Shown one piece after another: positions 7,882 to 17,013 of a DNA stretch of 64,000 nucleotides. Position 1 is the stretch's first letter. Each line of letters opens with the position of its first letter. Both the position numbers and the translations under genes were made by a program. The stretch is taken from assembly GCA_964529005.1 (NCBI GenBank), contig CAZGUH010000016.1, forward strand, positions 1 to 64,000, in the 5' to 3' direction. Source of the stretch: CAZGUH01 sp964529005 (GTDB lineage Bacteria > Actinomycetota > Acidimicrobiia > Acidimicrobiales > Ilumatobacteraceae). Under the pieces are notes generated by a model. That model ran no database searches and was not told the DNA's origin. It worked only from the letters and a program-made list of their open reading frames with translations.

Positions 7882-8780
7882 CGCAGCTTCGGATCCAATG
7901 CGTCGCGCAGGCCGTCGCCGATGAACACCAGCGCCAGCACGGTGAGGCAGATCGCGCCGCCGGGGAAGAACAGCAGGTGCGGCGCGTTGACGAGATCGCC
8001 CTTGCCCTGGCTGACCATCAGGCCCCACGCCGGCGTGGGGTCGACGGGCCCGACGCCGAGGTACGAGAGCGCGGCTTCGGCGAGGATCACCGAGCCCACC
8101 GTGATCGTGCCGTAGACGATCAGCGGCTGCGTCGCGTTGCGCAGGATGTGGCGGAACATGATCCGCCGTCGCGAGTACCCGAGGGCGCGCGCGGCCTCGA
8201 CGTACTCGAGCTGCCGGATCGAAAGGAAGCTGGCACGCACGATGCGCGTGACGCCCATCCACGTGGTGAAGCCGAGCACGATCAGCACCGTGTTCTCGCC
8301 TTTGCCGATGATCGCCGCGATGGCGATCGTCAGGACGATGTAGGGCACGGCGAGGAACACGTCGGTGAGCCGCGAGATCAGCGCGTCGACGATGCCGCCG
8401 AAGAAGCCAGCCACGGAGCCGAACAGGACGCCGATCGCCAGCGACACCAACGTCGCCACGATGCCGATGCGCAGCGACACCCGCGCGCCGTAGAGCACGC
8501 GGCTGAAGACGTCGCGGCCGATCCGGTCCGTGCCCATGAGGTGGTCCCACGACGGTCCCTGCCGGAACTGGTTGGTGCGTTCGGCATAGCCGTACGGCGC
8601 GATCAGCGGGGCGAAGATGGCGGCGAGGATGAGCAGCGCCAGGAAGACCATGCTGACCATCGCCAGCTTGTTGCGCCGCAGCCGCCGCCACACCTCGGCG
8701 CGCTGCGGCTTGGCGACCGCGGTGTCGAGATCGCCGGCGTCGTGCAGCGCCGGGGCCTCGAAGGGCAGATCGATCGTCAT
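7878..8780 (-). CDS. ABC importer permease (DppC/OppC-like)
   Basis: 300 residues with six predicted membrane helices. The N-terminal OppC-type segment (RRNKLAMVSMVFLALLIL) precedes GTDRIGRDVFSR, a hallmark of DppC-type permeases. The cytoplasmic EAA loop reads EAARALGYSRRRIMFRH near residues 195-211. It forms a heterodimer with the B-type permease. The start ATG overlaps the preceding stop as ATGA. Confidence 0.93.
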   Translation of the reverse strand: MTIDLPFEAPALHDAGDLDTAVAKPQRAEVWRRLRRNKLAMVSMVFLALLILAAIFAPLIAPYGYAERTNQFRQGPSWDHLMGTDRIGRDVFSRVLYGARVSLRIGIVATLVSLAIGVLFGSVAGFFGGIVDALISRLTDVFLAVPYIVLTIAIAAIIGKGENTVLIVLGFTTWMGVTRIVRASFLSIRQLEYVEAARALGYSRRRIMFRHILRNATQPLIVYGTITVGSVILAEAALSYLGVGPVDPTPAWGLMVSQGKGDLVNAPHLLFFPGGAICLTVLALVFIGDGLRDALDPKLR

Positions 8781-9784
8781 CGCTCGCCGCTCCCGAGTCG
8801 AATGCGCGGATCGAACCACGCGTACGAGACGTCGATCAACAGGTTGACGAGCGCGTAGGCGAGCACGACGACGAACGTGAAGCCGAGCAGCACCGGCAGG
8901 TCCCGCTCGTACACCGAATCGGCGATCGTCGACCCCAAGCCCGGCCACGAGAACACGCTCTCGGTCAGCACCGCCACACCGACGGCGGTGCCGAAGTCGA
9001 TGCCGATCAGCGTGATCACCGGCAGCATGGCGTTGCGCAGGCCGTGGCGCCAGATGATCTGCCCTTCGCTCAGCCCCTTGGCGCGCGCCGTGCGGAGGTA
9101 ATCGGCGCGCAACACCTCGAGCATCGACCCGCGCATCATCCGCGCGGCGAGCGCGGTCGTCACCGACGCCAGCGTGACCGCCGGCAAGAGCAGATAGCGC
9201 CACTGGTCACCGGTGGGGATGAAGAAGAACGTCCACGTGTCCGGCCCGAGCCCGGACGTCCGCAGCCGCATCCAACTCGGCCAGTCGTGCTTGTTCGGGA
9301 ACACGGCGAACAGGTACTGGAGCACGAAGCCGAGCACGAACACCGGCAGCGCCGACGCCGCGGCGGTGATCAGCGTCGTCAGCCGATCCGAGATCGAGTA
9401 GCGCTTCAGCGCGGAGAGCACACCCACGCTGATGCCGACGACGATCTCGATCAGGATCGCCCAGATACCGAGCCGAAGGCTGTTCGGCGCACGTTCGGAG
9501 AGCAGCTCGTTCACATCGCGACGGGACTGGAACGATTCGCCGAGATCGAACTGGACCGTCCGCTCCCAGTAGTCGGCGAACTGCTCGACGATCGGCTTGT
9601 CGAGCCCGTAGCGGGCGTTGACACGGTCGAGCACCCCCTGGTTGATCACGCCTCGATCCGCGCCGCCGGCGATCAGCGATGCCGGGTCGCCCGGCAACGT
9701 GAAGAACAGGAAGAACAGACCCGAGATGGCGAGGAAGACCGTCAGTGCCACCTGGAACAAGCGCCGCACCACGTATGCGGTCAT
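8777..9784 (-). CDS. ABC importer permease (DppB/OppB-like)
   Basis: 335 residues. MTAYVVRRLFQVALTVFL is the standard DppB opening, followed by LPGDPA and a large periplasmic loop of about 60 residues. The EAA-like loop is RTARAKGLSEGQIIWRHGLR near 235-254. Six membrane helices. It follows the binding-protein gene after a 90-bp spacer that contains a strong hairpin, so it may be expressed at lower level than the binding protein. Confidence 0.93.
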   Translation of the reverse strand: MTAYVVRRLFQVALTVFLAISGLFFLFFTLPGDPASLIAGGADRGVINQGVLDRVNARYGLDKPIVEQFADYWERTVQFDLGESFQSRRDVNELLSERAPNSLRLGIWAILIEIVVGISVGVLSALKRYSISDRLTTLITAAASALPVFVLGFVLQYLFAVFPNKHDWPSWMRLRTSGLGPDTWTFFFIPTGDQWRYLLLPAVTLASVTTALAARMMRGSMLEVLRADYLRTARAKGLSEGQIIWRHGLRNAMLPVITLIGIDFGTAVGVAVLTESVFSWPGLGSTIADSVYERDLPVLLGFTFVVVLAYALVNLLIDVSYAWFDPRIRLGSGER

Positions 9785-9817
9785 CGTCTACACGCCTCCG
9801 TCACACACCGCCGATGA

Positions 9818-9850
9818 CGAGCATCCGCACACCGTGTGCGCGGATGCTCG
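9818..9850. terminator. Strong hairpin between binding protein and permease genes
   Basis: CGAGCATCC pairs with GGATGCTCG and, inside it, GCACAC pairs with GTGTGC around a single C, with a 2-nt bulge (GC): 15 bp in total. It lies just after the solute-binding protein stop (9875) and before the permease start (9784). There is no T-run, so partial termination or mRNA 3' protection, as known for periplasmic binding-protein operons, is more likely than full termination. Confidence 0.55.
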
Positions 9851-9874
9851 CTCACCGACCACCTGGCCCGCTCG

Positions 9875-11647
9875 TCAGTCCGCCAGCTCGACCTGCTCCC
9901 ACAGGATCAGCCCGAGCGATGTCTGCGGGAAGTTGGCCACTCGCTCGGGGTCGTAGACGTAATCGCCGCGATAGAAGTTGATCGGGATCACGCCGACCTC
10001 GTCGAGCAGGATGCGCTCCGCCTCGTTGTAGAGCTCGGCCTGCTCGTCGGGATCCGTGGTCGCCTTCGCTTCGTCGACGAGGGCGTCGAACTCCGGGTTC
10101 GAGTAGTTCGAATAGTTGTTGCCACCGTGGGCGGCGTCGCTGTGGAACTGGTCGTAGAGGAAGTTGTCGTACGTCGGATAGTCGGCGTACCAACCTGCTC
10201 GGCAGAGCACGCACTGACCGTCAGCGAGGGACGAGAAGTAGGTCTCGCTCTCACGCGGGTCGGCCTCTGCCTCGATGCCGACGGTGTTGAGGTTGTCGAG
10301 GATGATCTGCACCACGTCTTCGTGACCGGCGCCGGTGTTGAACTGCACACGGATCGGCTCGGTCAGCTCGTTCCCTTCGGCTTGCCACTGCTCGAACAGG
10401 TCTCGGGCCTGGTCCTCGTCGTACGTGCAGTACTGGCACTGGCCTTCGACATAGCCCGGGATGCCCGGCGGCACGAGACCGGTGGGCAACAAGCGTGAGC
10501 CGTCGTAGACCGCAGCGTTGATCGTCTCGCGGTCGATCGCCACCGAGATCGCTCGGCGCAACAGCACGTTCTCCGGTCCGCCGACCTGCGGGTCGTCCAT
10601 GTTGACGTCGAAGTAGTAGACGCCGGACAGGCGGATGTCGAGCGTCGTCGCGTAGTTCTCGTCGGCCTCCTGCACACGCCCGGGCGGGATGTTCGCGTTC
10701 ATGCCTTCGCCGGCCTCGAACGCGTTGTAGGCCGTGTCGGGATCCGACGAGGTGCGGAAGATGATCCGGTCGAGCTTCACCTCGGTGTTGCCGAAGATGT
10801 CACCCTGCCAGTTCGGGTTGGGCACGAGCGCGATCTCCTGATCGGTGCGCGGCTTCTCCAACATGAAGGGCCCGTTGCCGATCATCATCCCGTTCTCCCA
10901 GTCCAGCTGGTCGCTCAACGAGTCGACCTCGGACGGCATCGGGAAGAACAGCTGGAACCCGGCGACCGCGTCGAAGCCCGAGTAGGGCGCGTCGAGCGTG
11001 ACGGTCAGCGTGCGCGTGGCGTCGTCGGCTTGGACTCCGGAGATCGTCTCCGCCTCTCCGGCCAGCTTCTCGGCGCCGCCGTCGATGAAGTTGAACAGGT
11101 AGCTGTAGTCGCCGGCGAAGTCGGGATCGCTGGCGCGCTCCCACGCCCGCACGAACGAGCTCGGCAGGATCGGCTCACCGGTCGAGAACTGCGCGTTCTC
11201 CTTGATGACGAACGTCCAGACGGTCGCGTCCTCGTTCGGCTCGACCGACTCGGCGACCAGCGGCTCGACCGTGGGATTGTCCGGATCGGTGGAGTCCACC
11301 TCGGTCAGCCCGTCGTACAGCGCGTTGATCACCTGGTAGGCATCGAGCGTGCTGTTGAGCGCCGGGTCGATGTGCTCCGGCGGGTCACCGACGAACGTGC
11401 CGAGGTCGATGAACTCCCCACCGCCGCCGCCACCTCCGCCGTCCGGAGTCGTCCCCGTCGACCCGCTCGTCGATTCCGTCGTCGATTCGGTCGTCGATTC
11501 GGTCGTCGAATCGCTCGACGTTCCGCCGCTGGTCCCGCTGCTGGTGTCACCGACCTCGCCGTCGTCGTCGTCCCCGCCGCAGGCGGCGATCCCCAACGAG
11601 ACCGCTGCCAGGACAGCGGCCATGCGACGTGCTCGCGCTCCCCCCAT
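9875..11647 (-). CDS. Family-5 solute-binding lipoprotein of ABC importer 1
   Basis: 590 residues. A lipoprotein signal peptide (RRMAAVLAAVSLGIAAC, Cys at about 22) is followed by an acidic, Ser/Thr/Glu-rich linker with a 12-bp DNA repeat and a Gly run, then the SBP_bac_5 fold starting DPPEHIDPALNS. The conserved EPxVAES / WTFVIKENAQFSTGEP region and DPDTAYNAFEAGE are typical. It binds a peptide or peptide-like solute outside the cell; the substrate is not predictable. The ATG is preceded by GGGGAGGAGAG. It is first gene of the operon; four Cys in QCQYC / QCVLC pairs are unusual and may form disulfides. Confidence 0.92.
   Translation of the reverse strand: MGGARARRMAAVLAAVSLGIAACGGDDDDGEVGDTSSGTSGGTSSDSTTESTTESTTESTSGSTGTTPDGGGGGGGGEFIDLGTFVGDPPEHIDPALNSTLDAYQVINALYDGLTEVDSTDPDNPTVEPLVAESVEPNEDATVWTFVIKENAQFSTGEPILPSSFVRAWERASDPDFAGDYSYLFNFIDGGAEKLAGEAETISGVQADDATRTLTVTLDAPYSGFDAVAGFQLFFPMPSEVDSLSDQLDWENGMMIGNGPFMLEKPRTDQEIALVPNPNWQGDIFGNTEVKLDRIIFRTSSDPDTAYNAFEAGEGMNANIPPGRVQEADENYATTLDIRLSGVYYFDVNMDDPQVGGPENVLLRRAISVAIDRETINAAVYDGSRLLPTGLVPPGIPGYVEGQCQYCTYDEDQARDLFEQWQAEGNELTEPIRVQFNTGAGHEDVVQIILDNLNTVGIEAEADPRESETYFSSLADGQCVLCRAGWYADYPTYDNFLYDQFHSDAAHGGNNYSNYSNPEFDALVDEAKATTDPDEQAELYNEAERILLDEVGVIPINFYRGDYVYDPERVANFPQTSLGLILWEQVELAD
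11466..11513 (-). repeat. 12-bp tandem repeat in lipoprotein linker
   Basis: Four 12-bp units of the type GTCGTCGATTCG (plus strand), in frame, encoding the Thr-Glu-Ser-Thr type linker between the lipidated Cys and the binding fold. Confidence 0.9.
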
Positions 11648-11793
11648 GGCTATCTCTCCTCCCCGGCCGGGAAGCCCGCCCGGCCATACGGGTGATTGCC
11701 CGAAGTACCCCGGCGCCGTGGCGGTTGATACACCGGGAGGCTGCTCACCGATTGTGAGACGCGTGCCGGAAACGCAACCGAAGCGTCACGACG

Positions 11794-11832
11794 ACGTCAG
11801 CGCGAAACGTCAGCGCGAAACGTCAGCGAGAA
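11794..11832 (+). repeat. 13-bp tandem repeat, three copies, intergenic
   Basis: ACGTCAGCGCGAA twice, then ACGTCAGCGAGAA, in the 225-bp gap between the divergent binding-protein and PPOX genes. It lies 41 bp before the PPOX start and could carry protein-binding sites. The rest of the gap holds nothing else I can name. Confidence 0.9.
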
Positions 11833-11872
11833 CGTCGCGGCGCGAACCCCTCGGTGATGCAAGGCTGGTCCG

Positions 11873-12436
11873 ATGGCACAGGTGATCGACTCGCTCCACG
11901 AGGAGCTGATCCAATGGATCCGCGCCCAGCACGTCTTCTTCGTCGCGTCGGCGCCCACCGACGGTGGGCACGTCAACCTCTCGCCCAAAGGACTCGATTC
12001 GTTGCGCGTGCTCGACGACCGCACGGTCGCCTACCTCGACCTCACCGGCAGCGGCGCCGAGACCATCGCCCATCTGCGCGAGAACGGCCGCTTGACGATC
12101 ATGATGTGCGCGTTCGACGGGCCGCCGCGCATCCTGCGGCTGTTCGGCGCCGGTCAGGCGCACGTGCGCGGCAGCGCCCGCTACGACGAGTTGGCGCCGT
12201 GCTTTCCCGACATGCCTGGCGCCCGCGCGATCGTCGAGCTGGCGATCCAGCGCATCCAGACGTCGTGCGGGTACGCGGTTCCGTTCATGGAGCACCGCGC
12301 CGAGCGCCCCACGCTGCATCAGTGGGCGCGCCGCAAGGGCGAGGACGGGATCGCCGCCTACTGGGCCGAGAAGAACCGCACGAGCATCGACGGCTTGCCC
12401 GCGATCGATCCCGTCGAGCCGGTCGCGCGCAGCTGA
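11873..12436 (+). CDS. Pyridoxamine 5'-phosphate oxidase-family flavoprotein
   Basis: 187 residues with the split beta-barrel FMN/F420-binding fold. QHVFFVASAPTDGGHVNLSPKGLDSLRVLDD near 19-49 is the typical start, followed by YLDLTGSGAETIAHLRENGRLTIMMCAFDGPPRILRL. The fold occurs in FMN- or F420-dependent reductases and heme-binding proteins; cofactor and substrate are not settled by sequence. It stands alone on the plus strand and ends convergently against the aldo/keto reductase. Confidence 0.85.
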   Translation: MAQVIDSLHEELIQWIRAQHVFFVASAPTDGGHVNLSPKGLDSLRVLDDRTVAYLDLTGSGAETIAHLRENGRLTIMMCAFDGPPRILRLFGAGQAHVRGSARYDELAPCFPDMPGARAIVELAIQRIQTSCGYAVPFMEHRAERPTLHQWARRKGEDGIAAYWAEKNRTSIDGLPAIDPVEPVARS

Positions 12437-12462
12437 CGCGGGTCCAGGGCGCGAGCGTCAGC
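12432..12462. terminator. Likely bidirectional terminator hairpin
   Basis: GCTGACGC and GCGTCAGC are a perfect 8-bp inverted repeat with a 15-nt loop, containing the stop codons of both convergent genes (TGA 12434-12436; TCA 12458-12460). No T-tract. Confidence 0.4.
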
Positions 12463-13438
12463 GAAAGCCGCGCGACGCCGCGTCGAGCGCGGCGCGCGCC
12501 TCGGCGGACAGCTCGAGATCGGGCGCCGCGGCGAGCGCGTCGAGCTGATCAGGCCGCGATGCGCCGGCGACCGTCGCGCTCACGCCCGCAGTGCCCAACA
12601 CCCAGGCGAGCGCGACCTCGGTCATCGACACGTCGTGCTCACGAGCGACGTCGTACACGGTGTCGACCACTCCCCACGCGTCGTCGACCTGCCGCTGGCG
12701 GTCGATGCCACGTCCGGTGCGCTCGTACGCGAGGAACAGCCGGTAGTCGTCGGGGATCCCCGACGTCCGGTCGTACTTGCCGCTCAGAAGGCCAGCGGCG
12801 ACCGCGTAGTACGGGATGGCGCCGATGCCGAGCGCATCGGCGAGCGGGAAGAGGTCGCGCTCGGGAGCTCGCCGCACGAGGCTGTACGACACCTGGAGCG
12901 CTGCGATCCGGCTGAGGTCGCCGGCCGTCACGACGTTGGCCGCCAGCGCGAGCTGCCACGCTTCGAAGTTCGACAGCCCGACGTAGTGCACCTTTCCGCC
13001 GCGCACGAGGTGGTCGAACGCCTCGAGCGTCTCGTGCAGCGGCGTGTCGTCGATCCACGTGTGCAGGTAGAGCAGATCGATGCAGTTCACCTGGAGGCGG
13101 CGCAGGCTCGCCTCGCACGCCTCGACGATGTGCTTGCGGCTGCCGCCGCGATCGTTCGGGCCGGGGCCCGTCACGAACCCGCACTTGGTCGCGATCACGA
13201 GCTGATCGCGCTTGCGGCGCGCCCAGCGGCCGATGATCTCCTCGGTGCGTCCGTACGACCCCGGACCGGGCGGGTACGGATAGATGTTGCCCGTGTCGAG
13301 GAACGTGATGCCGAGCTCGACAGCGCGATCGAGCAGCGCGACGGACTGCGCTTCGTCGAGCCTGCTGCCGAGCTGCATCGTGCCCAGGCAGACGCGGCTC
13401 ACCTCGATCCCCGTCGCGCCGAGCTTTGCGTACTTCAT
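12458..13438 (-). CDS. Aldo/keto reductase
   Basis: 326 residues, full-length (beta/alpha)8 NAD(P)H-dependent carbonyl reductase. The catalytic tetrad is visible: Asp48 and Tyr53 (FLDTGNIY), Lys85 (VIATKCG) and His126 (LLYLHTW). The cofactor end carries VAGASRPDQLDA near 297-308. The substrate is unknown. It follows the CoA-transferase gene by 18 bp and is probably last in the beta-oxidation operon, so it may reduce an aldehyde or ketone made in that pathway. Confidence 0.9.
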   Translation of the reverse strand: MKYAKLGATGIEVSRVCLGTMQLGSRLDEAQSVALLDRAVELGITFLDTGNIYPYPPGPGSYGRTEEIIGRWARRKRDQLVIATKCGFVTGPGPNDRGGSRKHIVEACEASLRRLQVNCIDLLYLHTWIDDTPLHETLEAFDHLVRGGKVHYVGLSNFEAWQLALAANVVTAGDLSRIAALQVSYSLVRRAPERDLFPLADALGIGAIPYYAVAAGLLSGKYDRTSGIPDDYRLFLAYERTGRGIDRQRQVDDAWGVVDTVYDVAREHDVSMTEVALAWVLGTAGVSATVAGASRPDQLDALAAAPDLELSAEARAALDAASRGFR

Positions 13439-13456
13439 CTCGTCGACCGAGCTCGC

Positions 13457-14599
13457 TCACAGACCGAGCTCGGCGAGCACCGCGGCGGTGTGTTCGCCGA
13501 GCGCCGGCACGGACCCCATCGCCGGCTCGCCCCACTGCGGGACGATCGGCGGGGGCAGCAGCGCCCGGACCGGGCCCGCCGGCGAGTCGACCTCACGCCA
13601 GCGGTCGCGCTCGGCGAGCTGCGGATGGCGCAGCAGGTCGATCGACGAGTTGAGGCGCCCGTTGGCGATGCCGGCGGCGTCGAGCGCGGCGATCGCCTCG
13701 GCCGATGGCAGCCGCGCGATCGCGGCGGCGACGAGCGCATGCACCTCGTCGCGCCGGGCGACCCGATTCGTCATCCCGAGGTAGTCCGGATCGTCGGCCA
13801 GCTCGGGCCGGTGCAACACGTCGGTGGCGAGGCGCGACCATTCGCGGTCGTTCTGGCAGCCGAGCACGATGCTGTCGCCGTCGCTCGTGGAGAACGCGCC
13901 GTACGGGACGATCGCATGGTGCCCGATACCGCGGGGCGCGTGCTCCAGCCCGGTGTAGGCGCTGTAGTACAGGCTGTAGTTCATCCACTCGGCCATGGCG
14001 TCGAACATGCTCACCGCGATCGCCGCCCCGCGGCCCGTCTTCTCCCGCCCGAACAGCGCGGCGAGGATCGTGCTGTAGGCGTAGACGCCGGCCGCGATGT
14101 CGGCGAACGGCCCGCCGGGCTTGGCGCGCTGGTCATCGGTCCCGGTGACCGACACCGACGCCGCCTCGGCTTGCACGACGAGGTCGTAGGCACGCTTGCC
14201 CGCGTACGGGCCGTCGGCGCCGAAGCCGGTCATGTCGCAGGCGACGATGCGGTCGAAGCGCCCCACCAACTGGGCGGCGGCGACGTTCTGGCGCTCCGCG
14301 GCGCCCGGCCCGAGGTTCTGCACGAACACGTCGGCGCGCGCCAGCAGCCGTTCGAGCGCTTCGGCGCCCTCGGGCGACTTGGTGTCGAGCGCGACGGACT
14401 CCTTGCCGCGGTTGAGCCACACGAAGTAGGTCGCCATGCCCTTGACGTGATCGTCGTAGTCACGGGCGAAGTCCCCGACACCCGGCCGCTCGATCTTGAT
14501 CACGCGGGCGCCGAGGTCGGCGAGGTGACGAGTCGCGAACGGCGCCGCGACCGCCTGCTCCATCGCGACGACGACCGTTCCTTCGAGCGGGAGCGCCAT
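13457..14599 (-). CDS. CaiB/BaiF (family III) CoA-transferase
   Basis: 380 residues. Starts LEGTVVVAMEQAVAAPFATRHLADLGARVIKIERPG, the standard family III opening, with YDDHVKG and WLNRGKESVALDTK after it. The conserved catalytic Asp expected in family III lies near residue 160 (RAYDLVVQAEA, Asp in AYD). It moves CoA between acyl groups, giving an ATP-free way to activate the acid used by the operon. Its ATG overlaps the upstream acyl-CoA dehydrogenase stop as TGATG. Confidence 0.92.
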   Translation of the reverse strand: MALPLEGTVVVAMEQAVAAPFATRHLADLGARVIKIERPGVGDFARDYDDHVKGMATYFVWLNRGKESVALDTKSPEGAEALERLLARADVFVQNLGPGAAERQNVAAAQLVGRFDRIVACDMTGFGADGPYAGKRAYDLVVQAEAASVSVTGTDDQRAKPGGPFADIAAGVYAYSTILAALFGREKTGRGAAIAVSMFDAMAEWMNYSLYYSAYTGLEHAPRGIGHHAIVPYGAFSTSDGDSIVLGCQNDREWSRLATDVLHRPELADDPDYLGMTNRVARRDEVHALVAAAIARLPSAEAIAALDAAGIANGRLNSSIDLLRHPQLAERDRWREVDSPAGPVRALLPPPIVPQWGEPAMGSVPALGEHTAAVLAELGL

Positions 14600-15756
14600 C
14601 AGCCGCGGGTGGCGTCCCCGAGCAACTGCCGGGCGATGATGCTCTGCTGGATCTGGCTCGTGCCCTCGTAGATGCGGAACAGCCGCGCGTCGCGGTAGAA
14701 GCGCTCGACCGGCACGCCCGCCATGTAGCCCGCGCCGCCGTGCACCTGCACCGCACGATCGGCGATGCGCCCGACGGCTTCGCTGGCGAAGTACTTGGCG
14801 CACGACGGCCCGAGCTTGCGGTCCGCGCCGCTGTCGTAGTCCTGCGCGACCGACAGCACCAGCGAGCGCGCCGCCACGTAGTCGGTCTGGGCGTCGGCGA
14901 TCAGTCCCTGCACGAGCTGGAACGTGGCGATCGGCTTGCCGCCTTGCTTGCGGCTCTGGGCGTAGGCGACCGCCTCGTCGACGAGGCGCTCGGCCATGCC
15001 GACGCACAGCGCCGCGATGTGGATGCGGCCGTGGGCCAGGCAGCCCATCGCCGTGCGGAAGCCGTTGCCGATCCCGGCGTCGCCACCCACCACGTTCTCG
15101 TGCGGGACACGGACCCCGTTGAGGGAGACGTCCGCCGTCCACGCCCCGCGCTGGCCCATCTTGTGGTCCTTCGGACCGACGTCGAGCCCGGCCGTCTCGC
15201 GCGGGACGATGAACGTGGTGATGCCACGCGATCCGGATGCGGCGGCGTCCGATCGAGCGAAGACCAAGAACACGTCGGCGAGCGGCGCGTTGGTGATGAA
15301 CCGCTTGGTCCCGTCGAGCACCCACGTGTCGCCGTCGCGGACGGCCGACGTCGACAGGTCCGACGGATCGGACCCCGCTTCGGGCTCGGTGAGCGCGAAC
15401 GCGGCGACGACCTCGCCCGAGGCGATGCGCGGCAGCCATTCCTTCTTCTGCGCGTCGGCGCCGCCCAGCATCAGCACGTGCCCGGCGATGCCGTTGTTGG
15501 TGCCGAACATCGACCGCAACGACGGGGTGGTGTAGCCGAGCTCCATCACGAGCCGGGCCTCTTCGTGCATCGACAGGCCCAGGCCGCCGTACTCCTCGGG
15601 GATCGCGAACCCGAACAGGCCCATGTCTTTCGCGGCCTGACGGATCCCTTCGGGGATCGCGTCGGTGTCCTCGATCTCCTGCTCCGCAGGAACCACGCGA
15701 TCGCGGATGAACGAGCGGACCGACGCGAGGATCTCTTCCAGCAGCGCGGCATCCAT
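14599..15756 (-). CDS. Acyl-CoA dehydrogenase
   Basis: 385 residues with the N-terminal helical, beta and C-terminal helical domains of the FAD-dependent acyl-CoA dehydrogenases. FALTEPEAGSD (~135) and WVLDGTKRFITNAPLAD mark the beta domain. The C-terminal FRIYEGTSQIQQ has the catalytic Glu in the classic place. It introduces the alpha-beta double bond in an acyl-CoA. Overlaps the CoA-transferase start and follows the thiolase by 18 bp. Confidence 0.94.
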   Translation of the reverse strand: MDAALLEEILASVRSFIRDRVVPAEQEIEDTDAIPEGIRQAAKDMGLFGFAIPEEYGGLGLSMHEEARLVMELGYTTPSLRSMFGTNNGIAGHVLMLGGADAQKKEWLPRIASGEVVAAFALTEPEAGSDPSDLSTSAVRDGDTWVLDGTKRFITNAPLADVFLVFARSDAAASGSRGITTFIVPRETAGLDVGPKDHKMGQRGAWTADVSLNGVRVPHENVVGGDAGIGNGFRTAMGCLAHGRIHIAALCVGMAERLVDEAVAYAQSRKQGGKPIATFQLVQGLIADAQTDYVAARSLVLSVAQDYDSGADRKLGPSCAKYFASEAVGRIADRAVQVHGGAGYMAGVPVERFYRDARLFRIYEGTSQIQQSIIARQLLGDATRG

Positions 15757-15774
15757 GACGACACTCCGTTTCTT

Positions 15775-17013
15775 TCAGGGCCAGCGTTCGAACACGGCCG
15801 CGAGACCTTGCCCGCCGCCGATGCACATCGTCTCCAGTCCGTACCGGCCGTCGCGCCGGTCGAGCTCGCGCAGCAACGTCGCCAGGATCCGGCCACCCGT
15901 GGCGCCGACGGGGTGGCCGAGCGAGATACCCGACCCGAGGACGTTGAGCCGCTCGAAGTCTCCGTCGACGAACTTCCACTCGCGCGTGCACGCCAGCACC
16001 TGCGCGGCGAACGCCTCGTTCAGCTCGATCAGATCGATGTCGGCGAGCGTCAACCCTGCTCGGTCGAGGGCCTTGGCTGTCGACGGCACGGGACCGATCC
16101 CCATGGTGCGCGGCGGGACGCCGGCGACGGCCCACGACACGAGCCGGCCGAACGGGCGCAGACCGAGGTCGGCCGCCCGCTGGGGTGTGGTGACGATGCA
16201 GGCCGACGCGGCGTCGTTCTGCCCGCTGGCGTTGCCGGCGGTGACCGTCGCGTCCGGGTCGCTCGCGCGGAGAACCGGCCGCAGCGCGGCGAGGCTCTCG
16301 ATCGTGGTGTCGCGCCGAGGATGCTCGTCGCGTGCGATGACCGACTCGTTGCCCTTGCGATCGCGGACCGTGACCGGGACGATCTCGGCGTCGAACAGCC
16401 CGGCGTCCTGGGCCGCGACCGCGCGCTGGTGGGAGCGGTACGCCAGCTCGTCCTGCTCGGCGCGGCCGACCCCGTACTCGCGGCGCAGGTTCTCCGCCGT
16501 TTCGAGCATGCCCCCGGGCACGGGATAGAGCTCGCCGCCCGCGGTCTCACGGGCACGAGTGAGCCGGTCGTGCAGCACCACCGGACCGCTCCCGGCGCCG
16601 TAGCGGACGGCGGTCGAGTAGAACTCGACCTGGCTCATCGACTCGGCGCCGCCGGCGACGACGATGTCGCTCGCGCCCGCCTGCACCTGCATCGCGGCGT
16701 TGATCACCGCCTGGAGACCCGAGCCGCAGCGGCGGTCGAGCTGGTACCCGGCGACATCGATCGGGAACCCGGCGTCGAGCGCGGCGACACGGCCGATCGC
16801 GGGCGCCTCACCGTTCGGGTAGCACTGGCCGAAGATCACGTCGTCGACGTCCGCGGGCTCGATGCCGCTGCGATCGACGAGCCCGCGCAGCACGGTGGCG
16901 GCGAGCGCGGTGGCCGTCACGTCCCGGAACATGCCGCCCGCACGCCCGATGGGCGTGCGCACCGGCTCGCAGATGACGGCCTCACGCATCGTCGTGTTCG
17001 ACCTCGTCACCAT
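15775..17013 (-). CDS. Acetyl-CoA acyltransferase (thiolase)
   Basis: 412 residues. All catalytic positions of a degradative thiolase are present: nucleophilic Cys96 (LDRRCGSGLQA), NEAFAAQ, His367 (GHPVGATG) and Cys397 (CIGGGQG). It cleaves a 3-oxoacyl-CoA to acetyl-CoA and a shortened acyl-CoA. The ATG at 17013 overlaps the dehydrogenase gene by 7 bp and has AAAGGGG upstream; an alternative ATG at 16989 (MREAVICEPVRTPIG) would give the more usual N-terminus. Confidence 0.94.
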   Translation of the reverse strand: MVTRSNTTMREAVICEPVRTPIGRAGGMFRDVTATALAATVLRGLVDRSGIEPADVDDVIFGQCYPNGEAPAIGRVAALDAGFPIDVAGYQLDRRCGSGLQAVINAAMQVQAGASDIVVAGGAESMSQVEFYSTAVRYGAGSGPVVLHDRLTRARETAGGELYPVPGGMLETAENLRREYGVGRAEQDELAYRSHQRAVAAQDAGLFDAEIVPVTVRDRKGNESVIARDEHPRRDTTIESLAALRPVLRASDPDATVTAGNASGQNDAASACIVTTPQRAADLGLRPFGRLVSWAVAGVPPRTMGIGPVPSTAKALDRAGLTLADIDLIELNEAFAAQVLACTREWKFVDGDFERLNVLGSGISLGHPVGATGGRILATLLRELDRRDGRYGLETMCIGGGQGLAAVFERWP

